A stretch of 64,000 bases of DNA from Rhizodiscina lignyota. Lineage: Eukaryota; Ascomycota; Dothideomycetes; Aulographales; Rhizodiscinaceae. Both the position numbers and the translations under genes were made by a program. Where the stretch lies: contig ML978122.1 of assembly GCA_010015805.1 (NCBI GenBank), forward strand, positions 2,700,453 through 2,764,452, read 5' to 3'. Below, one piece after another: positions 34,607 through 46,526 of this stretch (its first letter is position 1; each line of letters begins with the position of its first letter). A model generated the notes under the pieces. The model was not told where the DNA came from. It did not search any database and saw nothing but the letters and a program-made list of their open reading frames with translations.

Positions 34607-35919
34607 ATGGCGCCACATCTTGAAGAGCCAATTCCCATCCTTGACTCTCATATTCCCGTTAATGGAATCAATGGGACAAAGAAGCAGCAGCAGGCTTCTG
34701 TACTGAACTACGTGCCTGGCCGAACGGTTACCGAGTCTCACGAGGACTATGCCTACCATGACCTTCGTCCGTCATTCCCCGATATCAAACTCGAGGCGTT
34801 GACAGAGAAGCCGTATGTGGACAAAGGTCTTGAGGGCGACCCACAGTTCCGTAACCTCCTTGCTTCTGCGACGGACGTCTTCGATTACACGCCAAAGATC
34901 GGCACAGAGGTCTCGGGTGTTCGTCTTACTCAGCTCAACGATGCTCAGAAGAATGATCTTGCTCGGCTCATAGCCACCCGCGGCGTCGTCTTTTTCCGCA
35001 GCCAGGAGGATTTTGACATTGAAGCGCAGCTTGAGCTGGGAAGGTATTTCGGCCGCTTGCACCCTCATGCCACCTCAGCAGTTCCGAAGCGTGAGGGACT
35101 GGAGGAGGTGCTGGTGGTGTGGAAAGGGGATGGGTCTCAGGACATGAGAGCCATGTTCGCGCCAACCTTCCTGTGGCATTCCGATGTAAGCATGTCCCTC
35201 ACCTTGCACTACAAGTATACTAACATTGCTCAGGTCTCGTATGAAGTGCAGCCGCCTTCGTACACTTCTCTTCGTCTTCTCACTGGTCCACCGCGTGGTG
35301 GCGGAGGTGACACTCACTGGTCATCGCAGTATGCCGCTTACGACGTGCTATCGCCATCCATGCAGAAGTATCTTGAAGGCCTGACAGCTCTGCACACTTC
35401 CGAGATGCAGGACAGCGGCACTCGCGCCCTTGGCCGCTCCGTCCGTCGAGATAGTATCGAAACGGAGCACCCACTCATCCGCGTCAATCCCGTCACAGGT
35501 TGGAAGAGCCTGTATTACAACCCTGGCTTCGTCACAGCGATTGTCGGTGTGCCGAAGCTCGAGAGCGACCACATCATGGCGTACTTGAACGAGGTGATTG
35601 CTACGACGCAGGAGAATCATTGCCGCTTCCAGTGGGGAAAGTACGACATCGCATTGTGGGATAATCGGGTCTGCGTAAGTCCTTCGAACTGACATGATCG
35701 CTGAAAGCTTTATGATTAGCAGTGCTAATGATGGATCAGAATCATACCGCATCGTTTGGCTTTACACCGCATCGTCGCCATGCTACACGCGTGACCGTGC
35801 ATGGTGAGCGCCCGTACTTCGATGTCGGTGGCCAATCTCAGGAGGAAGAATACAACGAAAAGTACGGATTGCCTCCCGTGGATAAGAACGGAGCTGGTCC
35901 GAAGAACTACAATGACTGA
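34607..35919 (+). CDS. TauD-type alpha-ketoglutarate-dependent dioxygenase
   Basis: Three exons, 34607-35185, 35234-35674 and 35740-35919, give 399 aa. The iron facial triad is visible as H191-x-D193 in FLWHSD at the end of exon 1, and a distal His in HRRHATRVTVHGERP (about His354) followed by the Arg expected to bind ketoglutarate. Other family blocks are GVVFFRSQEDFD, GGGGDTHWSSQYAAYD and HPLIRVNPVTGWKSLY. The fungal members use Fe(II), oxygen and alpha-ketoglutarate on sulfonates or related substrates, often for sulfur supply. The actual substrate is not predictable. There is no targeting signal. Confidence 0.9.
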
Positions 35920-36253
35920 GCATAACTGCCATGTGGTGTGGGCAAGAATGTTGAGTATGACTTGGAAATGTAGAAATGGATCAGAGCGTTCGAGCGTAAA
36001 CAAAACATTCACGAAAGTAAGTGGTGTGATGTGAGATAGGGGCCTGCGTCATTCCCGCCTATTGTGCGGGGACGCTATTTCTCTTACTTACCCATATATT
36101 CAAATTTCAGATGTCTGCAATCGTTCAATGACCTGCCGCAGCCATATGGTGTTGAGTCCCGTGACATAGGGGCTCCTCCTGTCATGTTTTACTATTTCTT
36201 ATGTGCGTGCATGTTTGTTTGCTCGTTTGCGTCGCGGAAGCCAGGGGCTGGTA
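35920..36253. other. 3' flank of the dioxygenase gene
   Basis: Nothing recognised. It lies between the dioxygenase stop and the MITE-like element. Confidence 0.4.
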
Positions 36254-36439
36254 GGTTTTCCCAAAACGCTGCGCTGCTAGTGTTAAGTAGCCGCCCAGTA
36301 CCAACCCCTTCCCACCAGCCTCAAGCTAAGAATATCGGGAGGCTAGTCTTGAAACATAGTAACGAGGCTGGTGCATTAGTCTCTTTTCATAATTTAGATG
36401 GCTACGGAGGTGGTTGGTGATCGACCTTTTGGGAAAACC
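36254..36439. mobile_element. 186-bp MITE-like element, TA target duplication
   Basis: The ends are a perfect 13-bp inverted repeat, GGTTTTCCCAAAA at 36254-36266 and TTTTGGGAAAACC at 36427-36439. Each is flanked outside by TA (36252-36253 and 36440-36441). Short terminal repeats, a TA duplication, small size and no coding capacity fit a non-autonomous relative of Tc1/mariner/pogo DNA transposons. I see no autonomous partner in the window. A chance inverted repeat is the alternative. Confidence 0.6.
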
Positions 36440-36753
36440 TATCAATTTGGGCGAAGGGGCGGAGCAGGACGTCGGCGAGGCGACAAAGGGACGACGGCAG
36501 ACTTTGAGGGGGTTTCTAAAGTATCAGCGTGCGCGCAGCCTTGCATAATAGCTCTTTTAATAATCAACGTGTACAAGGGATCTCCTTGGCCTATCCCACT
36601 CATTTCTTGGGCATCGCTGAACGCAGGTCACAATGCCGGGGATGCGATACCAAGTGAGGGCGAGAGACAGGAAGGTGCTCTGAGGCATCGGTGTGTGTAC
36701 GGCCATAGTATAATAGTTCTTCTTGATATTCCTAGACTCCAATATGTACAATG

Positions 36754-36756
<3 letters not shown>

Positions 36757-36784
<28 letters not shown>
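36757..36784. repeat. (CT)14 dinucleotide microsatellite
   Basis: An uninterrupted CT run lies 18 bp past the stop of the NDUFS4-like gene. It is read as (GA)n in that gene's 3' untranslated region. Confidence 0.95.
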
Positions 36785-36787
<3 letters not shown>

Positions 36788-36802
36788 CTCCACCTCGGTC
36801 GC

Positions 36803-37574
36803 TCATTTCGTCGGAATCTTCTTCAACGGTTTCGCGCTATGCAAGAAATTGTTCGCATATGCCTTCGGCACAAACCTCCGCTCATTCGGCTCCTGAACAA
36901 AGTACTCATACCCCTGCTTCTCCGCAAAACGTATTGCGTCGTCCTTCGACTTGAACGAGATACGCTCGCCCTGCATGAAATCCGCCGAGCTCTGCCATCC
37001 GATTAATGGGTTCTCCCAGCGGTGGCCCTTGGGGAGAGGGTCCCAATCCATCTGCCACGCGTGGGAGTGCCAATCGCCGGATTGAGTTGCTGTTTTGGTG
37101 GGGCGGAAGATACTAAGGAAAGGTATCAGTCAGTATGCGAAGAATGTAGAGCGATTGGCGAAGGCGTTATACCGGACAGTGCGCGCCTGCAAGTCGACTG
37201 GAGCTCCTGAAAGAACTGCAGCGGGGGTTGTGTCGCCGGGCTCGCTGCCGTCCATTACGCGCTTTGGAATTGGGGAGAAGGTACTGGTGGTCTTGTTAGA
37301 GAACATTGAGTTGAGACCAGGCCATGTCGATGCCTTACGAGGTCCGATAATCAACGGCAACATTGTAATCTGGTTCGTGCCTCGGTCGTGCCTCTGCAGC
37401 GCCCTCCTGCCTGATCATTTGCGATTCGCCCGGTTGTGCAGCAGGTGGTTCATTGGGGCTCGATTGGACTGTATTAGCCGCCAACCTGCGCGCAGAGTTG
37501 CTGAAATGTCTTGACGAGAGCTGTGAGGCTCTAACAGCCTGTTGGAGGCGAATTGACCGCTGCAATGCCGCCAT
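36803..37574 (-). CDS. NDUFS4: Complex I 18/21-kDa subunit (NDUFS4-like)
   Basis: Three exons on the minus strand, 37339-37574, 37173-37283 and 36803-37112, give 218 aa. The N-terminus (MAALQRSIRLQQAVRASQLS, then SSRHFSNSARRL) is a mitochondrial presequence. After splicing, LQARTVRIFRPTKTATQSGD and WHSHAWQMDWDPLPKGHRWE run continuously. NPLIGWQSSADFMQG and SKDDAIRFAEKQGYEYFV follow, the diagnostic NDUFS4 block. It is an accessory subunit at the base of the peripheral arm that stabilises the NADH-oxidising module. It shares a 237-bp divergent promoter with ATP17. Confidence 0.93.
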
Positions 37575-37811
37575 GGTGAGCTGTTTGTTGATATTGCTCA
37601 GATGTGGCGCTTGAAGTGATGTCGAGCAGCGGGCCTTGGCATTCGGCGGAGGACGACCGGGAAGTTTGCGCAGCGATTTTGAGCTCCAACATCAACAAGC
37701 TTGACCGACAACAATTGAGTTCGTTGCGCATCAGTGAGCTCTGTAAGTTCATCGGATTGAGCTGATGAAGCTGTTTGAGGTGCAATTGCTAACGAGAGCA
37801 GTCCGGCCAAG
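37575..37811. promoter_or_regulatory. Bidirectional OXPHOS promoter (NDUFS4-like / ATP17)
   Basis: Only 237 bp separate the two start codons, which point apart. Both genes encode mitochondrial inner-membrane respiratory subunits, so joint control is plausible. I do not recognise a specific factor site by eye. Confidence 0.55.
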
Positions 37812-38486
37812 ATGAGTTTCGTTACAAGGCGTGCGCTTTCTACCCTTATTCCCCCGAAGGTAGGTTTGAAGTCACGATGGGTCAATGGAGAGCTGAGCTA
37901 ACTCTTACGCACTCTATAGGTTGCTTCTCCTTCTGTACGTATTCTCTAATTACTGAATACCTCGTCTACGGCGTTGTTGTATCCCCATCGATCAGCCGTA
38001 CCACCGACGTTGCACATCTCCTTCCCAGACCATGCTGAAGATGCCCGCGCTTGTCCACAGTTATACAGCAATACATAAATTTTAAGGAGGCTTAAGAGGT
38101 ATAGAAGAGCTAATGATTCTAAAGGGCATCGGAGCGGCTCAGGATGCTGTCCGTATGCAAAGAGTGGTGAGCTTCTACGAGAAGCTCCCACGCGGTCCTG
38201 CTCCTCCAGCAAAGCCAAGAGGAGTCCTCGAGTGGTACCAAGCGAAATATTTCGGGGACAAGCCGTCTGCTGCCCGTACGTTTGGATGTTTCCGTCAAGT
38301 GGTTCCGATTAGAGTTGCTAACTAAATGCTCTATGTAGCCATCTGGCATCTCATTGCGGCCCTCTCACTCCTCGGCTATGCACAGAACTACTACTTCCAC
38401 CTTCGTGAGTCAAACCAGGGCATGGCTTGGCGTCGAGTGGATTGCTAACGAAAGTGACAGGTCACCACAAGAACAATGCGCACTAG
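37812..38486 (+). CDS. ATP17: F1Fo ATP synthase subunit f
   Basis: Five exons, 37812-37859, 37920-37934, 38125-38275, 38339-38404 and 38461-38486, give 101 aa. The spliced protein begins MSFVTRRALSTLIPPK, then VASPS from a 15-nt microexon, then GIGAAQDAVRMQRVVSFYEK and LPRGPAPPAKP, a membrane helix (IWHLIAALSLLGYAQNYYF) and the end HLRHHKNNAH. These match ascomycete subunit f along the whole length. It is a small Fo subunit of the inner membrane. Because all exons are short, no long open frame marks it. The acceptor of exon 3 (AAAG before GGCATCGG) is the least typical site. Confidence 0.9.
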
Positions 38487-39280
38487 ACCCGAGACTGAAG
38501 GCAGCAGTATTACGTTAACGCGGTTCGAATCGTAGCAAGGCTTTGCATGTAAATATAAGCTGGAAGTGGAAAAGTAGCATAGAACCAAGCGATTGTACTA
38601 TTCAATTCCTACCTACTGAGTCAGCCCGACGGGATCACTGGCCTATATATGACATCACGTTGGCCGTTGTCGCGGATGAGATCGCGTTCGTACCCAGCTT
38701 TGCAGTCTTAGTAGAAACACGTCGGAACGAGTGATATATCTAACACAGCTTACGAATCGGAGTTTTGATATACCTACCGTCCGGCGCGTCGTTGATGATG
38801 CAGTCTATCCAGTGCCAAGCCCGTGACTTCTGCCGAAGCCATCCTCGTGCCACGACGACATCTCCTAGCTAAATCATCAACCTCCAAACTCTCGCACAGC
38901 AGCGACGTGTGTTTCCTTTCTTTTTCCCTTGCGCAGAGTCTGCCTTAGGAGCAGCTTGCGTTTCTTCGGTGAAGTACCTCCCAGATCGCGCGACCTTACC
39001 GGTGTCCTTCAGCCTCTTCCGAACGAACACGGACGTCACCGATCTCATCACCTCGCGTTAAGGCCCAAAGATAGAACGTTTCTGCGGAAGCGCCAACTCA
39101 TCGAACCGTGGCGACTTCCATATCTTGACACCAGGTATGCTTTACGCGCCCCCGCGATCAAGCGAATGGTCTTCGCGATCAGTGCCAAGGCCTACACGCT
39201 ACCTTCACAAACTTTACTCGGATAAAGAGAACTTTGCTGATTCTGACGTTATTTCATCCTTTACAGACACAGAAATTGTT
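38487..39280. other. Tandem-gene intergenic region
   Basis: 3' end of ATP17 and promoter or leader of the large disordered-protein gene. Frames near 38869-39225 are under 100 codons and unsupported. Confidence 0.45.
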
Positions 39281-42200
39281 ATGGCAGAGCAGATCACCCA
39301 AGATGTGGTAAAGGAAGTACAGTCGATGGGTGAACCATCGCCCATCGACGAATCTGCGACAACGACCAGTCACTTCGCCGCCGGCGACGGCCAGGCACAA
39401 CCACCACTTACCAACGATTCCCCTGCCCCGGCAGACCCGAAGTTAGTCGAGAATGCAACAGTGGAACAAGTTCTGGGAGTTGAGGAAGGACGTGCGGCTA
39501 CACCCTCGATCGTGGAAGAGAGTGTCGATGGCTCGCTACAAGTACCAAGTGAGGAGACTGGAAGTAATGCAGCTATTGTGGATCTGAGCGGCGGTTCGGA
39601 CACGGATTCAAGTAGGCCGGATGTGCTTGAGTTGGGCAAGGAGGGCGCTGGCCATGTGCGATCAAATTCGATCAAGAAGCCGGCGACCTTCAAATCCGTC
39701 TCGGTCACGAAGAGCTTTCTTGCCAAAGCGGCGACAGCTTCACCTGCCATTAAAGGTGTTACTGACAGAGGTAACTCTTCTTGGCTTTTTCTTGTGCGCA
39801 GTGACTCCTGACACAGTCCTTAGGTCCATCTCCGGCGTCTGGAAGCACCTCTGTGGCTCAATCTGCGAGGCCTCGTTTAGTAGCAAAGTCTGGAAGTGGC
39901 GGCTTGACCCCGCGCTCTGCTCTTTCCAAGGTGAACGGTGGAGTTGGAGGTCCAGACGCTAGCAAGGTCTGGAATAAGAATCGACGTGAGTTGCGACTGC
40001 CTTGTATCACTCTCCGACTCAAAGTATCTTATCTTTCTCACAGCTATTGCTCCTCCGCCCCCGAAACAATTCACAGATGAGGAACTCAAGCAGCAGTATG
40101 GCATTCACATGGCCACAAGACTGCAAGCTGACGAGACCGGAAAAGAAGCGAAGTGGGCTGACATAGACGACGATGAAGATGACTGGGCGCCTGAATCTGT
40201 CGAATGGATGGACGGCACGAAATCTAGTGTGGTTGCTGGCGAGACTATGCCATCAATGGCCCCCGAAGACGAGGGACGCCCGGCCATGCCTGCACAGGAG
40301 GAGCATCCAGAGATGCCGAAGCCCCCTTCAGCTCCCGTTCAGCGCCCAAGTTCCACTTCGGGGACAAAGACCATCTTGAAACCTGGTGTGCATGCTCAAT
40401 CTCCGGTGAATCAAGGGAAGCCTGGCAACGGCTTGGTTCTGAAGGGCGCTGCTGAGAAGCCAACACTGGTCGCAAAGTCTCCCGCTCCAGTTCCTGTCAA
40501 GTCTCCTTGGGCGGCTTTGCCACCAGTTGATAAGGTTGTTCCCATTGCTCCGCCCGTGCAACCACCGTTTCCATCGAGATTTGCGCAGAGAGACCCGCAT
40601 GGCTTTGATTCACTCCCGCCGGTTTCTAGTGCGAAGGAAATCGCCGCCGATGACTTCAGTCGTGCTTTTCGCGATGAGCAAACAAGTCGAACGCTTTTCG
40701 ATTCGAAATCGGGCCGGTACGAACCCGTGAACGAAACTAGGCGAGGTTCGGTGCGTGACCAAGGATTCCGCCAGCCCGCACTCTTGCAAAGACCAACGGC
40801 GCAAGACCAAAGGACAGCACCTGCAGAGCCATCGGCGGCCTTCCAAACGTCGCGCACCAGTGCGGAAGGTTCGTGGGGAAGACGTCGCGCATCGTCGAGT
40901 GTTAGCGGAGGCAGCGGAAGCTTGGCGCGAAGAATGTCAATTGGCAGGCCGGGAGATGCCGCACTCCCAGCCCTCGATATTCAGACACAAACACAACAGC
41001 GACGCGAATCTCAGTCGTATAGTGGCTCTGGAGTGAGTCCTGTTGACAGTTTTCGCAGTGGTGGTGGGCAATTTGCTCAGATGTCACAAGACGCACGGAC
41101 CCACGCCAGTCCATCAACACCACGGTGGCAACGACCTTCACCAATGCTGGCGCCCGGGCAACCAGTTGAGAATGCTATTAACACTAATACTGCCCAAGAA
41201 ACGCCTGTAGATGGAGAGCCTGCAATTCCGCCAGAGGGTAATGAGTCTCATGCTGAAGCCGTTGCGCGGCAACAGCGTCTCATGACCGAGAAGATTGAAC
41301 GCGCGAAGCAAGCGAAGTTGCGGCGGGAAGAAGAGGAGAGGCGGGAAGAAGCGGCAAAAGCCGAGAGGCTTAGACTAAAGATTGCCAGCCTCGCCCCGCC
41401 ATCGCCGAAACCGAAGGACAATGGCGATGATACCACAATTGATGGCGAGTCGACAATAGCAAAGTCTTCAATAGACCAGCCTCCCCAATCACCCCTTCAA
41501 GACCTTTCAAAGGCTTCCCCTCCGAATCCTTCTCTCCTTCATTCTCTTCCCTCTCCACTAAAACCACCACTTCCTTCAGCAAATGGTGAACCCGCACAAT
41601 TCGGCTTGATCAAACTTCACCCAGCTCAAAGCTTCAGAAAGCCTTCGTCAGAACTTCAATTCTCAAACAAATCTCCATCTATTCCCACCAATTTGTCGTT
41701 CTCGCAGCCTCTGGAAGGCTCCCGACCGGCAGTTTCATCATTTCAGACTACACCAGAATCACAACCAATCTCGAGCACCACTGCAGAAATGGGTCCTCAA
41801 CCCAACATGGCTCCTAAGAGCCCCACCCCATGGACTGCTCCCGCCACCACTGGCAACATCTGGGGTCCAAACGCTGGTAACCGTGGACTCGGCAATGGCA
41901 CTTTCTCGACCAACACGGACAACACCCCAGCTCAACGCGGCGACCGCCACAATCGCATTGCAGGCGGTGGTGCGTTTAGCAATGGCCGCTACACTGCCTC
42001 TGGCGCGGGCCCCCCTCCTGCACAGCAGTCAACCACTCCAATGGCGGCAACCCCTTCCATGTCTGCATCGAATTCCATGTGGGACACCGCCTCCTCCTCC
42101 ACCGGCCTTTGGGCACAGTCCAAGAAGAATGGCAAAGCCGACAAGGAAAGGCACGCGAAGACCCGAGAAGAAGGCTCTGGCATGCACTTCGCTTTCAAGA

Positions 42201-43537
42201 GTCGCCATGTCGCTCTCGATGAGGAGACTGGCAAGCGCACTGGCGAGGTCATGGTGACCACTGATGGTGGTGACATCTCCTTCACTCCCCCTGGTCTCAC
42301 CAACGGCCACACCCAGTCAACTGCAGTCACTCCATCTGCCAGCACCCAGTCTGAGCTTGTCGACTCTATTGCTCAGCCAATTCCTGCTAACGACGTTCCC
42401 ATCAACCGCGCTGTCGGCGCTGAGCGTGCCCATGCTCAGGCAACCTCCAAGCCTGTGTCTCGCTTCTTCCCTGCTCGCACTGGCTCGAACTCGCCTCCAC
42501 CACCGGATGCTCTGAACAACGAGCTCATGGACGGCAATCCGAAGACTCCTGGCGTCAAGTTGCCCGACCCGAAGCCTCAGGTCAAGCTCCCTCCAGCTCC
42601 GACTCACGCTGTTGAGAATGTCACTCCTGTTCAATCTACCTCGATGCCAGTCCTTACGAGCCAACCCCAGCTTCCCATCGCTCAGCGTTCCGAGTGGGCT
42701 GACAGGATTGACCACCTCGTGCATCCTAATAAGACAACCAAGGCTCAACTTGACGCGGCCAGGGCTAAACTTGACGCGTCTACGAAGACTTTCCTGGCAA
42801 ACGCTCCTCGTATGAGCGCAACTCGTTATGGCTCTCCTCCTCGCAGGGCTGCTAAGCCTGTTGCATCCTCCTCCATCGAGACCTTGGACATGGGCGCCGG
42901 CCCGGCTACCTCGCGCAATGGCGCAACTGTCTCCCTGCCTGCCACCTCGCTCACTCAGGCGCCTGTCAAGCGCTACGGTTTCACGATCGACACCTCGGCT
43001 TCTGTCACTAGCAAGAGCACTGCTGAGGAAGACTTCCTCGAGGAGCGCGAATTCGGTTCCCGTCCCATCGTCAAGCTGCCAACCGTTCCGCACATGGCTG
43101 CGCACCTCCCGCACATTCCTCCACCTCCTGCCGCTCGTCACCCGAACAGCCGCTTCCAGCGCGCCGATCCTCTCGAAGTCCTCAGCGGCGATCCTACCAA
43201 CTCTGTCATCGACGTCAAGACGAACCCCAACGGCGTGGTCGTCAACATCCATCTTCACGGCATGGTCCAAGTCAAGACCAAGACGGTTCACATGGTCCCT
43301 CGCAAGCCGTTCTACAATCCCCGCTCCTATTCTGGCCGTGGCAACAAGAAGGGTGGCAACAATGGCAAGGATGGCGAGAACTCTCGTCCGGGCAGCCGCA
43401 AGGCCTCGAACGTCAACATTCCTCAGGCTGGTCCATCCTCTTCTCAGGGCAATCCGTCTAGCCCTCGCACTCCTCGTGGTGGCTTCCCCCGCGGTGGTTG
43501 GGCAAAGAAAGGCCCAGGCAATGGTTTCTCTGGTTGA
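39281..43537 (+). CDS. Large disordered fungal protein with KVWNKNR / WADIDDDEDDW core and RGG-like tail
   Basis: Three exons, 39281-39770, 39824-39985 and 40044-43537, give 1,381 aa. Joining exons gives FKSVSVTKSFLAKAA, SARPRLVAKSGSG, SKVWNKNRPIAPPPPKQFTD and EELKQQYGIHMATRLQADE. WADIDDDEDDWAPESVEWMD follows, a block I associate with an uncharacterised, conserved ascomycete protein. The remainder is almost all low complexity, Pro/Ser-rich, with one basic coiled-coil-like stretch (EKIERAKQAKLRREEEERRE) near 41290-41380. A late moderately ordered part (VVNIHLHGMVQVKTKTVHMV) and a Gly/Arg-rich end suggest RNA binding, but that is inference. No catalytic motif is seen. Confidence 0.85.
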
Positions 43538-46526
43538 TCACTTCAACCACACACCTCACTCACACTTCGTCAAACTTTGGTGGTCAAGTCCAACTTGGGC
43601 CACACACGACACTGGCATTTTGTCAGCTTTGGTGATCAAGTCCGATCACGGCTCTCTGGGATCGGTATAACATGCTTCTTCTTTCGACTTTCGACTTTTT
43701 CCACAACAGCACTAGGGATTACTACCATTGAATCGACTGCCTTCTTCGCGAATGGGCATGCTCTTCTCTGTGAAGGGCCTGATGGTCATCTTTGGTAGTC
43801 ATGGATCCCTCTACGCATCGGCATGTCACTATTTGACACTCAGCCGCTGCTGGCTTATGGTACCCGCTTGATGTACCTAATTTTCTCGACTAAGCTTCTG
43901 CGACTGCTTTCTGACTTTTCTTTTTCTTTTCTCTGGGCTGCTGGATGGTCTGCATGTGTATCACTCTTTAATTTCGAATCGAACGAAACAACATACTTAA
44001 GAAAACTTGATTGTGCCTGCTCTTGACTTGACTGTGATGTGTGACTGAAGTTGATCTTGCACTGTGATTCTCTGCCTCCCACTTCCAGCCCATCTGCTAC
44101 ACGTGACACTTCCAAAGGCCCTGACCGAAACAAATCCGTGTTGAACCAAATAAAGAGTGGTTCGAATACGCAATTGGTCCCATTTCTGGAAGTGAGACAG
44201 TTCCCGAAGGTGAGGGAGCGTTGCGTCACAGCTTGAAGACATTGCATTGCCAAGGTACATAGATACTCTCTCCAATCAAGTCAGACTCTATTTCCTGAAG
44301 CTTGTATTCAAATAAACGGCCTCTAAGCTAAACCGGGCTGTCGGTGAGTCGCATGCTAGGCACGGGCAGTATTCGAAGGTGACGAAGAAGGTGCGACAGC
44401 GCCGCAACTTCCTCGAACTGCTGAACCGCATGGCCTCTTCAGTTAAGACTGATTCTCCAGTCTTCATTAGATCTCCCAGTAAACAGCAAATTGCATCAAG
44501 TACTCTTGCCCCAAGAGCGAAGTTTGTTCATGTTGGACCTCTTTGACTTCACCACTTTATCATCTCCAACGTCTGCCCTCGAAACACCCTTTTCGGACAG
44601 CCTCGCTGGGATCATCCAGGGGGCAATCTAGATCGGGTTGTGAGATCTATTTTCTCTGCAGATCTGGCGTATGATGTTTCAAATCATCTCACATCTCTTT
44701 TGCTGCGTCTTTTTCGTTCAGCTTATGGCAGATCCTCTCGACAGTCTACGCGTCGGTACCCAAGTACCATAGAATCATTTCTTCTTTCTGGCGATTGCTT
44801 CAAAAGGAGAGCAATTCTTTTTATTTTTGAGCCATGTTGACGCCATGGCGCGCCACTACTTTCGGTTAATGCGAGACATCCCGCGTTCCCCACAAGGCTG
44901 AAGAGCCTCAGAAGTACGCATTACGTACACGCGGCGCGGTGGTGAAACATACACCTTCATGGACGATCTCATGCATCCGCACAATACCATGATCATACCT
45001 ATTCTTAAGTCTCACGACAACGGAAAGAACGGTACTGGTAAAGCAGCAAACGACAGACGAGTTTGCTCGCGTGCCATCCAACATTTCGGATGTGATGGCC
45101 GTGTCTCGCCAAGGCGCCGGCGGGCTGATGTGTGACAAGTGACTTTTACGAGTGTCCAAGACTTTTTTCGAATCCCACTCAACCTACTTCGGCGAACTTC
45201 GAGGAGGCTTCCAAGCGGTTATATCTGCATCAAGAGTATCCCTACTACGCTCCATACACGCTCATCTGTCCGTCTTCGGATGTCGTCAGGCGATTCACAT
45301 GCTTCCGTACTCTCCGTCTTATGGAGGTACAGCGCTGTGCATGTTACCTATAAACCTTCCTCGTACAGCAGATCTCCAGCAAGGACAGGGGAAACCTGCG
45401 GCTCTCTCGCTGCCGAAGCATGTGGCATTCCACCAACAGGCACTTGCGCTCGCAGTTCCAACGACCCATGGGCCTCGTTTAGTCGCCTTCCCGGTCCCGT
45501 CTTTGCACCTGCGTCTTCCAGCAGCATGGCAGGACCCGTTATCTCCCGCCGCGCTAAACTAGTCTTGGCAAAATAATGCGTTATCAGAGTGACAAGTTGA
45601 CAACTCAATATCAAAATTCGTTCTGACTCCTGGTTGGCTCTGTTCGTGAATTGTCTGAAATTGGTCTTTTCTCGGCGCGCGTTGGCTCTCAGCATAGTAA
45701 TACAGATTACCTACAACACTGCTCTGTACGGCTGCAGTGCTGACTGTGGAACCAATGGAACCTGGAGAATCAAGCGTTTCCGCCAAGTCGTTTGCCTATC
45801 TCTGTGCTCCTCTGCCAACTTCTGCTCCAGCCGGCTCGGCGCTTCCAGTATGACTCGGTTTTTCGCTTCCACTGTGGTCTAGAGAATTTGGAAGCACATT
45901 TCAATGAGTCCACAGAGTCCTTATCAGTTGCCAAGAGGCTCTTGCCAGCGGGTTCCACTCCCACGCCCCCTGCGCCGCTCAACATTTCGCGGAGGGATGG
46001 ACGTGCGCGTGGGAGTCGCGCACCCAAGTCACGCAATAAGACCCCTGTGGACCTCCGTGGAACCCAAATTTTCAAGAGCCAAGCTCGTTAACACCTGGTC
46101 TGGGCGAGAATAAATGGGTCGACAAAAGTCTTGGGATTCTTAGTCGAGATAGCTCCCGCGACATGGCGAGGAAGAGCGAGGCTCCCCGGGTTTGGCATTA
46201 TTTTGGGGATGACAATTGACCCAGGTCGCTCCTGATATATCAGCTTGGCATTGGTGGAACCCCAGTATAAGCATGCCCCATTTTCCTCTTTCTTTCGGTT
46301 TTTGATCTCCTTGTCTGTCAGATTTGTTGTCAAGCTTCCCTATACAAGACCTCGCCGTAAGATTGGCGACTGGAGTCGACAAGGTCGCTGTTAACAATAG
46401 GAATATTGTTTGAGGCACAAGAGGCAGAAGTTTCACCGTCGACCAATCGATCGGAAAGAAGAGGATTGAATTAAAGAGCTAGGAATTCTTTGGATCTTTT
46501 GCATCCGAGAAAACAAATTCGCAATC
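43538..46526. other. 3-kb gene-poor region upstream of the ammonium transporter
   Basis: The largest gap in the window. Overlapping frames at 45132-45576 and 45792-46113 (plus) and 43855-44253 (minus) lack family signals. The right half holds HGATAR sites suited to nitrogen control of the transporter. Long promoters are common for such genes. A non-coding RNA is possible but not visible. Confidence 0.5.
45581..46152. promoter_or_regulatory. Scattered GATA-factor (AreA-type) sites upstream of the ammonium transporter
   Basis: HGATAR-type sites occur at 45581-45586 (TTATCA), 45796-45801 (CTATCT), 45921-45926 (TTATCA) and 46147-46152 (AGATAG). AreA/Nit2 factors activate ammonium transporter genes in other ascomycetes when nitrogen is poor. 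Such short sites also occur by chance. Confidence 0.35.

Noticed and set aside
38515-38545. GGTTCGAATC resembling a tRNA B box
   Set aside because: No matching A box or cloverleaf arms around it.
45132-45576. Three overlapping plus frames of 73-145 codons
   Set aside because: Different frames over the same DNA, no signal peptide or domain; likely chance.
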